Assembly (NCBI GenBank): GCA_036245805.1
Contig: BTRK01000004.1
Location: forward strand, 4,650,001 to 4,714,000
From: Pristionchus mayeri
Lineage: Eukaryota; Nematoda; Chromadorea; Rhabditida; Neodiplogasteridae
Direction: 5' to 3'
Length of the DNA: 64,000 bases
This document shows, piece by piece, positions 37,565-47,400 of the stretch; the first letter of the stretch is position 1, and the number at the start of each line of letters is the position of its first letter. Under the pieces are notes generated by a model. That model was not told the origin of the DNA and did not search any database. It worked only from the letters and a program-made list of their open reading frames with translations. The position numbers were made by a program, and so were the translations under genes.

Positions 37565-39636
37565 ATGGAGAATCGATTCTGTCTCATTTGCGTTTCGCCC
37601 ATCACTTCGACCCATTTCGGCCTCGATGCTTGCCGGTATGTCAGAAATCCTCTCAGCCACAATCAAAGTCGAAATGCTAAGAGTTTGGCCACTCGACATG
37701 AGTGCATGCATGATTTAATGAAGCAAAAAATCAGTTCTCAATTCATCTTCTCAGAGCTTGCTGCCTCTTCTTCAAGCGAACGAAACTCGCGGGCCGCAAG
37801 TTCACGTGTCCAGGCAGGGGGAATTGCGTCATCAAGAAGGGTGATGAACAATGGAGCAATGGTCTGACTCTCTTCAGTTTGCACGCTCTCTCGCCGGTCA
37901 GAGAGACGAGAGAGCGTGCAAACTGAAGAGAGTCAGACGATTGCTCGAACAATGTCTCCTCCTCCTCCAATGAAAGAGTGCAGACGACAACTCGACTTGC
38001 CGCAAATGTCGCTTCGATCGATGTCTCGAAGTCGGAATGGAATACGATGGACCCATGAGGAAACCGAGAGTGAAGAAGGAAGAAGCGAACGAATCGAATG
38101 ATCAAGTGATCTCAATTATCGATTTCCCCTCCAAACGCATATGCTTTAGTCGCCTTCCACGTCCTCCCCTCGCCCCGTCGAGTCAATTCTCGAAAGGATC
38201 GAGAGGGAATACAAGTCAGGCTACCATCCATTTCCCTAATGTATACCAAACCATTCAGAGTATGCACAGAAAGTCGGTTGGTGCAGGAGAAGAACCTGCA
38301 CATCATCTTCAGTCTGCCTAGAATTCAGCACGTCTCCATGGTAGTTTGCATGGCAATGAAAAAAATATATTTAAAAAAAATAAATAAATAATCTATACCT
38401 ATATATAAAGCGCTGTGTGTGTCTGTCCGTCTGTCCGGATTGCGAAACGATTACGAAAGGTGGATGGAGAGAGATCGTGCGTCAACACGTTTCGAAACGA
38501 GTGATTGTGAAACCTACTCCGGGAGGACGGGGCCCCCGCCGAAGGCGGGGGGCAGCCGGACTAGTAAATAAATAAATAAAAAATGGGAGTGGAAGGACGC
38601 AGTCCATTGCAGGATCTCTTCCTCTCGAACGTGAGCTTCTCCAAGAAGAGCTTCCAAATCACCATCTTCGAGTGCATTAACTTCGTGCGCAAGTCCTTTC
38701 CCTCGATCACCGAGTTGCCCTTAGAGGAACAGGTGATATTTAGAGGCTTAGAGGGAATAAAATGTTATTGCTTCTAGAGACCGGTGCTGAAGAACTTCGT
38801 TACCAAGTTCACCATCATCGAAGGCCACTACAGGACAGTCAAGTTGTGGCCCGATGAACGATAGTTAGTTTCATTTTTTGCAATTACCATTATCTATTTA
38901 TCGTATTTTGATATTTCAGTTACATGAGTTCACTGACAACATGCTTCGACATGTCGAGAGCGGATACGTGGGTGCCGAAAACTGAAGAGCTGAATGAACG
39001 ACTCGATTTGATAGGGTAATTTGACTCTTATAGGCTCCCTTTGCGGTTCTTCATGTAAATCTGTCAGGACGATGAAAAACTACGCCACCGATCAATTCTC
39101 CGTTATTTTCCCAACACTTCGAAAGGCTCAACTCACAGACGCTGAGTTTTATGGGCTACTCGCTCTGGTTCTCTGCGATCTATGTGGGTACCATATCACT
39201 TGTTCAATTCGTAGAGCATAGATATATTAAAATTTGAAGTAGCAACTTTGAAACCAAGTTTGGAAGCTAATCCCAATCCAATTTCTCCACTGACCTCCTC
39301 CCTCCATTGCAGCTGAGCTCGAGGTTCCCGAGCGAACGACGAAAATCGTCGATGGAATTCGAATGGAGACTTTCTCCGATCTGCAGCGCTACTACACGAA
39401 GGAATTGTGCATGACGGATTACTCGATGAGACTCGGCAATCTCATTACGCTGAATCAATTGACGAAAGTGAGTGCAGACACTCTATACTACTCAAACTAA
39501 ATACGAGAGCACGTCTAGACTAATCACTGTGACCATTCAGGAAAGTGCTCGGATGATGCAGGAGGAGTTTCGCATGTACACTGCGATGTTTGACCTCTAC
39601 GCTAACGACGACGTTCTGAAGGAACTTTTGTTGTAA
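37565..39636 (+). CDS. Nuclear hormone receptor, nematode supplementary type (11 exons)
   Basis: Exons: 37565-37635, 37755-37840, 37984-38105, 38150-38214, 38259-38340, 38613-38732, 38778-38863, 38920-39015, 39068-39183, 39313-39467, 39541-39636 (364 aa). The DNA-binding domain has both zinc fingers: CLIC..LDACRACCLFFKR and CPGRGNC..CRKCRFDRCLEVGM. The ligand-binding domain follows with FPSITELPLEEQ..PVLKNF, an HNF4-like helix-3 to helix-5 signature, then AEFYGLLALVLCDL and ARMMQEEFRMYTAMF. The first finger has the P-box region ACCLFFKR. Domain content fits the expanded HNF4-derived NHR family of nematodes; ligand and target unknown. Introns 2 and 5 host a hairpin repeat and a mini-Helitron, yet all junctions remain in frame. 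Confidence 0.9.
37862..37938. repeat. Hairpin repeat, copy 6 (nuclear receptor intron)
   Basis: A nearly perfect palindrome: GTCTGACTCTCTTCAGTTTG paired with CAAACTGAAGAGAGTCAGAC around a CTCTCTCGCCGGTCAGAGAG core. The stem extends further through GAGCAAT and ATTGCTC after a short mismatch. It sits inside the intron that separates the two zinc fingers. Confidence 0.92.
38392..38564. mobile_element. Mini-Helitron (non-autonomous), 173 bp
   Basis: Starts TCTATACCTATATATAAAGC and continues with GTGTGTGTCTGTCC, a common Helitron 5' pattern. It ends in a GC-rich stem-loop (CCCCCGCC GAA GGCGGGGG) followed by CTAG. It is inserted between A and T with no target duplication, in an (AAAT)n-rich tract of a nuclear receptor intron. 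These are the hallmarks of Helitron rolling-circle elements; no Rep/helicase is encoded. Could also be a solo terminal fragment of a larger element. Confidence 0.8.
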
Positions 39637-39736
39637 TTTCACTGTTGCAGTTTTCCTCACCAAACATTTCATTCCTTGTGCTCTAATGCATATCCTCAAT
39701 AAGTTAAGTATTTATGCTACTCGTCAGTAAATAAGC

Positions 39737-40884
39737 TCAGGCCCTTTCGACGGTGACGAAAATCACCTTCCATCGGTCACCTCGCATTGCCCAGATCTCC
39801 TGATATGAACCTGCAAATAAATGGTTTTTGTTTTAACAAGACATTTATTGAGAACGTACCTCTGAGAACTTTTCCCGTAGACAAAACAGTGTTTTCGTAT
39901 TGGCAATTGGTGTAAAATCGATCTCCAGCTAGTGGAATCACTTCCTTGAGGGGTTGCTAGAAGAATGAGTGTGGTTGGGAAAAGGCGAATGACGGGGTTA
40001 TTAAATACCTTGAAATCCATCTGTCCAAGTTCTGCCTCTAACATCGTACGAATTTCTATAAAAGCATATTTAAAGCATCGAACACAGCAAAAAAGACTAT
40101 CGTACCGAGAATTACCTCCAACTAGGATTTTGAATTGAAAAAAATGGCAAATATAAAGGAGATTCAAGAAGAAACTCTCATTTGTATTCTGGCTTTCCTC
40201 TAATTTTGACAAATCATAATGATTTCCTTAAAGGAGGAGCATAGGCAAAATCTGCACGGCCTAGATCTCCCCAACGATAAGAATCTCCGAAATCTTCGCA
40301 TTGATATCTCCATTACAAACATAGCTATCGGTAGTTGGCGTCGAGCCAAATCAGGGAAAGCTCAGGGAACGAGCGAGAGAGCACGCGAATTGAAAAGAGT
40401 TCTCCTCTAATTGAAACATATTTCAACCGGACGCGCGTTTGCATTTACTCCTCCTTTAAAATTCAATGCCATGCAAGAACTGCGCGTAAGACACATCTAG
40501 GTTTAGTTTTAGCAGGACCAAAAGCACTCACGTTCGTGTCCGTATCCGACTTTCCCTCCCGTCTTGTCCACAATCACTGCATGCTCGTCGTAATTGGCTA
40601 AGATGGCATCGAGGTTTCCCTTCAACTAACTTCCCTCAATATTGCATCCACTTTCGTCTACAGAAGCTTCACTGTGAACGGCATGTTACGACATTCCAAG
40701 GCCTTTTTCATTGAATTGATGGAAGACTTTACTTACAGAGTTAAAATTCTCTCCGTTCAACTTGAGAAGTTCGTCGTAGAGTTCGGAAAAATCTGCAAAA
40801 AATAGCAAAATGAGAACGACTTCGGTTAAATCTTATCACGAATTCAGAAAAAAATATCACGATAATCTGACCCATAGTATCCAT
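39737..40884 (-). CDS. Small NTF2/SnoaL-like (DUF4440-type) protein, 6 exons
   Basis: Exons (minus order): 40872-40884, 40737-40792, 40532-40619, 40009-40055, 39860-39956, 39737-39810 (124 aa). The product begins MDTMDFSELYDELLKL, has LDAILANYDEHAVIVDK followed by GYGHEQIRTML, and ends YQEIWAMRGDRWKVIFVTVE. That helix-then-curved-sheet pattern, with a terminal W-K-I/V-x-x-x strand, is typical of SnoaL/DUF4440 NTF2-like proteins, a family of ligand-binding or steroid-isomerase-like folds with many uncharacterised nematode members. Function unknown. GCTTTTCAG lies about 34 bp before the ATG and may be a trans-splice site. The third intron carries a MITE. Last exon is 100 bp from the convergent nuclear receptor stop. 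Confidence 0.8.
40228..40459. mobile_element. MITE related to the 23,820 element
   Basis: Inverted ends TTAAAGGAGGAGCATAGGCA and TTTACTCCTCCTTTAA. The flank before the left end (GACAAATCATAAT) is also similar to that of the 23,820 element (GACAAATCAAAAT), so the real element may start there. Lies in intron 3 of the NTF2-like gene. Confidence 0.65.
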
Positions 40885-41160
40885 TGCAGGGCGTGTGTGT
40901 AGAGTATGAACTGAAAAGCAGAGCGGGAAAACTCGTCAATTTATACGGGTTCTGGGATGGGAGGAGGGAGAGCACACGTTGAGCCTATGCAGAGCACGAA
41001 AGGGGCGCATCGGACAAAGAAAGGAGGGGTCTAGAGAGTAGTGAGGAACAGAGAGCGAGTGCGGTTTTAGTTTCTCTCCATGGACGACTCAATCCCCCCC
41101 CCCCCTCAAAGCATCGCCACTCTCACTCTTCTCAACGACTGAAACTGACGAAGAAATTCT
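40885..41160. other. Intergenic between NTF2-like and PHYH genes
   Basis: Purine-rich, with a 12-C run at about 41,094-41,105. No exon apart from the possible receptor relic that follows it. Confidence 0.5.
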
Positions 41161-41355
41161 TGCAGAGTTTATCGCCGAGGAGATTCGCATGTACACTACA
41201 ATATTTTCACATGTGCTTTGTCATCTCAAGTGCTTTTCGAAGGAGTTTCCGTAGATTATTCACAGATTGCATTTCTCTCCATTCACTGCCCTCGAGCGGA
41301 TTCTCCAGACGAAAGAGTAGTCAACATCAATATCGTTTATGTCGATTCCGAGCCT
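41161..41355 (+). pseudogene. Possible nuclear-receptor ligand-domain relic
   Basis: GAGGAGATTCGCATGTACAC at 41,176 closely matches the start of the last exon of the nearby nuclear receptor (GAGGAGTTTCGCATGTACAC at 39,562). Downstream, another frame reads FEGVSVDYSQIAFLSIH. The pieces are out of frame with each other and lack splice partners, so this may be a fragment of a duplicated receptor. Weak evidence. Confidence 0.3.
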
Positions 41356-41393
41356 GGTAATGCTTCTGTCAGTGGTTTCCTAGTTCCCTTGAC

Positions 41394-43730
41394 CTACTTC
41401 TTAGTCTTCAGTTCCAACATCCTCATGACATCTTTGTCAGTCTCCTCTTGACTCTTCGTCTTCTCCTCGTAATATCGACATAGATCATCGTTCGCGTAAT
41501 GGCACGAAATCGCACGACGGAATCCTCCAATTGTGATAAGCGGTTTTGGTCTGAGACCACTATGATATCCGCACACCACGTGGAAGTTCAGGATGCAAGC
41601 AAGCAAGTGAGGCTGACCGTCGGTTCTGTTGGCGCCCGATCCATGGATGAGGAGGGGATGGAAGAAGACGGTGTCGCCCGCCTCCATCTCGACGTACGTG
41701 CGGGGCATCGAAGGGTCGTAGTCCTGGATGCCGTGGTACGCCTGGTTTTTCACCTGCAATGTTATCATTTGGCTTGACAATACGAGCAATAGCGGCGGAC
41801 ATTTGCAGAACGACCACACAACCTCCAAGTTGCTAGACCCACCCCTCCCCCAGAGAACGGTGCTTACATTACTTGTGCAAATGGTCGGTATGCAAAAGGT
41901 CCGCCCCCGAGAAATGAGTGCCTAGAAACTGCGTGACTGGTACCTCCCAGTTGGGGTAGGCGTGCGGGTGGAGTGGACCCTTGTGAGAACCAGGCACGAC
42001 CACCAGACAGCCATTCGCCCTGAATGCATACAGTACATTATCATTATCATTATTATTTATCCATTGATCAAGGTCTGGGCCTGGTGGATGATACAGTTCT
42101 TCCATTTATCGGGGTCTCTTGTGCAAACGCTCCCCCAATTAGCTCCAAGTTGCTTCACAAATTCGTCCTTCCATCTTGTTTTTGGTCTGCCAATTGGCCT
42201 GGCTCGATCGTACGGAGTCCAGTCCATCACACGTTTTGTCCATCTGTCGTCATTTATATATGCCAGTCTTGCGGCCCAAAACCATTTCCTTTCCATTGCC
42301 TGTGCTCGGATATCTGGGAGAGGGACTTTTAGAGACAGCCAATCATTCGTTCGGCGTTCCAATCTTGTTACTCCGCACATTTTCCGCATCATACTACGCT
42401 GTGCTACAATGAGCCGAGTATGTATCTTTTTCGTCGGACTCCATAGTTCAGATCCATATAACAGAGCTGGCACAACGCACATCATGTACACTTGTCTCTT
42501 CAGTCCCATTTCAATCTTTCTGTTCGTGAGGAACTCGTGAAACCGGTTAAACCCTCTCCATGCACTTCCGATCCTGCGATTAATTTCTTGCATTAGGCAT
42601 TGATCAAAAGAGACGCGTATTCCAAGGTAGATGAAAGAATTGACGTATTTCAGAGCTTCGTGGTCAGCGATTAGTCGTGGCTGGTTTCGATTTGACATAA
42701 CAACAGTCTTCTTCTTGTTTATAACGAGACCGACTTTCCTGCTTGCTGTGCATAGATCATCTATCATTGTTTGAGCTTCTTGCGCAAAATGAGAAACCAA
42801 TACGACAGTACTATACAGTACTATACAGTATGATTCTGCAGAAAATTGGATCTGTGTGGAATGAAAATATCAAGATATCATCAGAATCCTCACCGATTGA
42901 TCCTCTGCATCGCAGTCCACGCACAACAGATGAAATCAGCAGGACGGAAGGGGAAATACTGGAGATCCTGATGGAGGGGATGACGAGACGTCAGAGAACC
43001 TGCACAACCAGACCGTTTGTCTTTCTGGTCCAGTTCTCTCAGGAGGACTCTTTTCAAAGTACTCTTTCGTGTAAATCAAACACCCCCTGACCAGTATCGG
43101 GCGGTTTGTTGATGAGCATAGTGTGCATGGCGCAGAGGGTGGAGGAGGGCGTGCCGATTAGATCCTTTACTACGTCCACCACCTGCAACTACTCTCACTC
43201 TCTGCACTTTTACTTATGACGTAAATAAAGTAGGTTATTCAATGTCGGACGTTTTCACAATAGTTGATTGCGATATTCGATATAGACTCACGGTTGGATA
43301 TCGACAGTAGTCAAAGAGCACGGGGTCGTCCTGAATTGAGATCTTTCTCCCAAATTAAGATTTTGAGTACCTGCCAGTTCTGGATCTTGGTAATCTTCGA
43401 GACGTCTTTTCCATCAGAAGTCTTCGCCAGAGTGATGTCTCTCATCACACTCATGAACGGGAATTCCGATCGATCCGCTGTGCAAAGATACTGAAAGATA
43501 TTAGAGACACGATCTACCAGGTCGGTCTTACGTTGAATCTCTCGATGTATCGATCGATCTCACTCTCGGGAACGCATTTGCGGACGATGACATACCCATT
43601 GTGCCCGTAGAATCTACAGTGCATGAGAGGCAAATAACGAAGATTAGGATAGATCAAACCTCTTCTGTTCAGCAGTGAGGGCAATTCCGTCCTTCCCCCA
43701 ATCGATCACTCCCTCACCCAATTGTGGCAT
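41394..43730 (-). CDS. phyh: Phytanoyl-CoA 2-hydroxylase family dioxygenase (9 exons)
   Basis: Exons (minus order): 43660-43730, 43532-43613, 43371-43490, 43292-43330, 43092-43182, 42894-42999, 41944-42019, 41618-41753, 41394-41524 (283 aa). Fe(II)/2-oxoglutarate ligands are visible: the HxD motif in [16 protein letters not shown], the distal His in [11 protein letters not shown], and the Arg in [10 protein letters not shown]. Other PHYH blocks are [33 protein letters not shown] and HGIQDYDPS. The peroxisomal human enzyme starts alpha-oxidation of phytanoyl-CoA; the fly/worm homologues are assumed to act likewise. No N-terminal PTS2 is evident and the C-terminus (TKK) is not a classic PTS1. 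Intron 6 carries a retroposon in the same orientation, just upstream of the acceptor. Confidence 0.93.
42037..42804 (-). mobile_element. RTE-like retroposon of a second lineage, 5'-truncated
   Basis: The sequence opens within the RT active-site block ([10 protein letters not shown], after the missing YADD). It continues through thumb and C-terminal regions ([40 protein letters not shown]) and ends at NG with a stop and an (ATAATG)n tail. The sequence is clearly distinct from the other three copies. A 7-bp duplication ACAGTAC flanks it (42,030-42,036 and 42,805-42,811). It was inserted in intron 6 of the phyh gene only 17 bp before the splice acceptor. Confidence 0.9.
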
Positions 43731-44476
43731 CTTGGCGAGAAACAATTAAATGATGCGGAATTCTGCTAATATTTATATCCTCCAGTGTAGTTAGTACTGC
43801 GAGTAGTCTAGATGCAAGGAAAACAACGATGGAGAACGACTACAATGAAGGGAGAGATGGAAAGATGGGAAGTTCGCCGTATCTGCTGACCCTTTCGATA
43901 CTGCACGCGCGAGTATCACACTACACTACAGGCAAACTACAGAGAAAGATGATGAGAGTGCTATACTATACGCACCATCACTGTCAGTAATCAGAAGATT
44001 GATTAGAGGCGTCAACTGACCTCGCTTTTACCATACTTCTACTACAGGATAAAAACAAATGTCTGTGCTCTCCGGAATTCTGTGATCGGAATTGAAATTT
44101 GAACCAAAACCCAACAATGCTAAGAAGAGTACAGCAAGACAAATTTATTAAATTTAAAGCAATATATCCACAATCATACTACGTACAGTTTTTGCAATCA
44201 TCGGGATATGCAATCACAAGGGATACGAATAATACGGGGAGATTACTGGTATTCAATATAATGCAGTGTCACTCTACGGTGACGGATCCCGTGACGGTGA
44301 CGTGACGGGATCGTTTTAAATGCAATCTGTACAATAGCAATAATATGTGAAATACCGGTAGATAGGTAATTAAAAATAGACTAAACAAGCTTAAATAGAC
44401 TGGGAATAGGGCACTGTAGCTTAACCGATAACGTACTAGTGCAATAAACATTAAGAGGGAGTACTGTATCCCCCAA
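43731..44476. other. Intergenic between ROD 3' end and phyh start
   Basis: 746 bp containing phyh upstream sequence. A compact inverted repeat GATCCCGTGACGGTGACGTG ACGGGATC lies at about 44,286-44,313. No other feature was found. Confidence 0.5.
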
Positions 44477-47400
44477 TCAATAGGAGGTGGTGTCCATGAC
44501 CTCATCCTCCTCCTCCTGCTCCTCCTCGACCTGCTCCGTCTTCCACTTCACGGGGTAGTCGACTGACTTGGGCTGAAGCCACGACGAGGAAGAAGGAGCG
44601 ATGGGAGACTGAAGGGAAAAGAGTAGGAGGCAAGGGAAGGGAATACCATCAGAAACACGGAGTATTACAAAGAGTCACGTCCTACTAACACTACAAAAAA
44701 TTAGCACCATTCCCCCATGATCACCTCGCCTAGGTCTACCGTAATCTCGTCCATTGCATCCCCTACTCACCTTGGTGTACGAACTGGCCAGTCTGAGTAG
44801 GTATGCTCCGACGGTCGCTCCTCGCTTCTCCATCAGACGCTTCAGCGACTCGAGAGCCTGGTTGCCTGCACGGGAAACAAGGATATTCGCGAGTTTCGAG
44901 GGAGACTTCTTTCGGAAATAACCTCTCAGCTAAATCCAAATATGAGATATATTTTGTCATTATATAATAGATATTAAAATGATGTATTGCTTACCGGGAC
45001 AGGGACAGGAGAGCGCGAACACCAGCCACTCGTGCACCACCGAATCAGCAGTCGAGTCGTCCTCTGAGAAGAGAGTCCAATTACTCCCAAATCAACCCTT
45101 AATCCGACCCCTGGAATCTTCGCTTCGCCGAATACTTGTCTATTGTTGTATTCACTTAATTCTTAATTTTATTTCGTGATCCATAAGAGAACAAAACAAT
45201 CCATATCGTGTGTCATTGCTCATATTTTCCCATCAATTGTATCCATCAAATGCACCCCCCCCTCTCCCAGATCCTCCTCACCCAGTTCCTTCATCGCACT
45301 CTCGATCGTCCTTCCCCACAGCACGTTGATGTTGCGCGTGTTGCGGAATGCCGTCGAGCTGCTGCAATTCGCAATGTGCACTTGAGCACCAATGTTGCTA
45401 GCATGTTCTCCCCACAGAACAGTGGTGGGCAGGCCCAAATTCGAGTGCATTAGATTATCTCATAGGGGCATTTGATTAGGACCAAAGGCATTAGATTTTT
45501 AGAACGACCGTTCCATAGCCTACTTTGAGCCACAATTTTGGAAGATTTGAAGAACTTCTAAAATTTTGAAAATTTCTCCCCATCCACGGGCCTAGATTTT
45601 CTGCTGGGGGCATTTTATTAGGATCAAAGGCATTAGATTTTTAGAATCACTGTTTGCAAGGCTACTTTGAGAAAAAATACTGGAGGAACAGAATAACTTC
45701 GCAAAAATTGTGGGCCGTCGCCTGCCCACGTATGCCACAGAATGCGATATGAGGCCGTTCGCGATAGATTCAACAACTCATAGTGAAGCCTCGGCACAGC
45801 TGTAGGAGGATCGAGCTATGCAAAGAAAGGAAGAAGAAAGTAAAGGAGAATTAATTAATCATAATTCATCTGTAAAATTATCGTAATTTAAACATAGTTC
45901 GTGATTTGTAACCGTTATCCGTAAATTAGGCATTTGAATTTTCCCTATATTTATCGCCCAATGCTATAATTTGGCAGCCATGCTTACAATTCTAGTTTCT
46001 CGCTATTTTCTCCTATTTTCATCTAGTTTTCAGTCGTAATTATGTTTATCTTGTGTCTAAGAATTAAGTGCGTTTACCAATGTCTAATTTCTCTCGTTAA
46101 GACGCGAATAAAAGTCTACGGCTCTGCTATAAACTCTCGAGTTTGTTCACAAGGCAAGGCCAGACATAATCATCTCAATCGGGATTTATCAAGACGGCTC
46201 TGGAGGTTAATACCGCTTGTATTGCCGTTTTGCTGGACTTATATGGGGGCTGAGCCCAAAAAGTGAAACCCACGAAAAGATGTTTTCTGGGGTAGTTTTC
46301 TATGCTGATCAGCGTGAACTACTTGATTTTGCATGAATCGTTCATTGAATTTCGGTGTGGTGCCATGTTACTTCCGGTCAAATCTGCCTTTTCGCATGCT
46401 GTACGCTCCAAATGCACGGTGGAAGCTCCAAATCTGGCGCTCCCGACCAGAATTTCACGGTGAAGCGAACGGTGTATTTCATTGGTAATTAATTTTTCAT
46501 GTTATCGAGAAAAATTCTGGTCCTTTCATTCTAGTCCTCAACGCTAGTCGCGAGCGGTGGGGTGCGCATTCTGTCCCCCCGTCTCCCTCTCCCTCGGCCA
46601 GTTTCCCTCCCCCAGCAGCTCTGGCAAGCGGGAGTTGTAAGCCGCCTCGATGCGTCGTCCATTCAACATCGGCACGCTGAACGCCCGGACACTCGCACCC
46701 AAGGAGAAGCTCCTCGAGATCGAGCTGGCCCTCTCAAAGATCAAGTGGGACATCGTTGCTGTTCAGGAGACGAGGATTGTGGGTTTAGCTTCCTTCAATC
46801 TTGCGGCCTCAGGCATCGTCGTTTATCACTCAGGGGGTGCCACTGCAAGACATGGTGTCGCTTTCCTGCTCCAACCGCATCTTGCAAAAGGAGCCGTGTT
46901 TCGAGGTCTTTCGGATCGTCTCGCAACCCTGCAGCTACCACAACAGAAACTCTTCCTGGTCAATGCCTACGCCCCAACATCGGCTTACGATGATGCCGTC
47001 TACGACGACTTCCTTGACCAAATCGAGAACGCGCTGCACGACGCTCCGGCAGGATACATGCCAGTTTTGGTCGGGGATTTCAACTGTAGAGTTGTAAAGG
47101 AACCTGGCAATGAAAGATTTGTCGGTGAATTTGCTTCTCCGACCCCGAACTCACGTGGGCGCTCTTTTGCAGAGACCTGCGTGAGGAACAAATTGCGCAT
47201 CCAAAACACCTTCCCCAAGCGACGTCGAGGAAGAATCTGGACTTGGCGTTCCCCTAACGGCTCCACATTCAACCAAATTGACTTCGTAGCATCGCCCATC
47301 ACAGCGAGAGTTGTCAATTGTGGAGTCGTCGGCCAGTTCGAATTCGACTCCGACCATCGTCTCGTCCGACTCACCCTCTCTCTCCCCAACAAGGTGCGGC

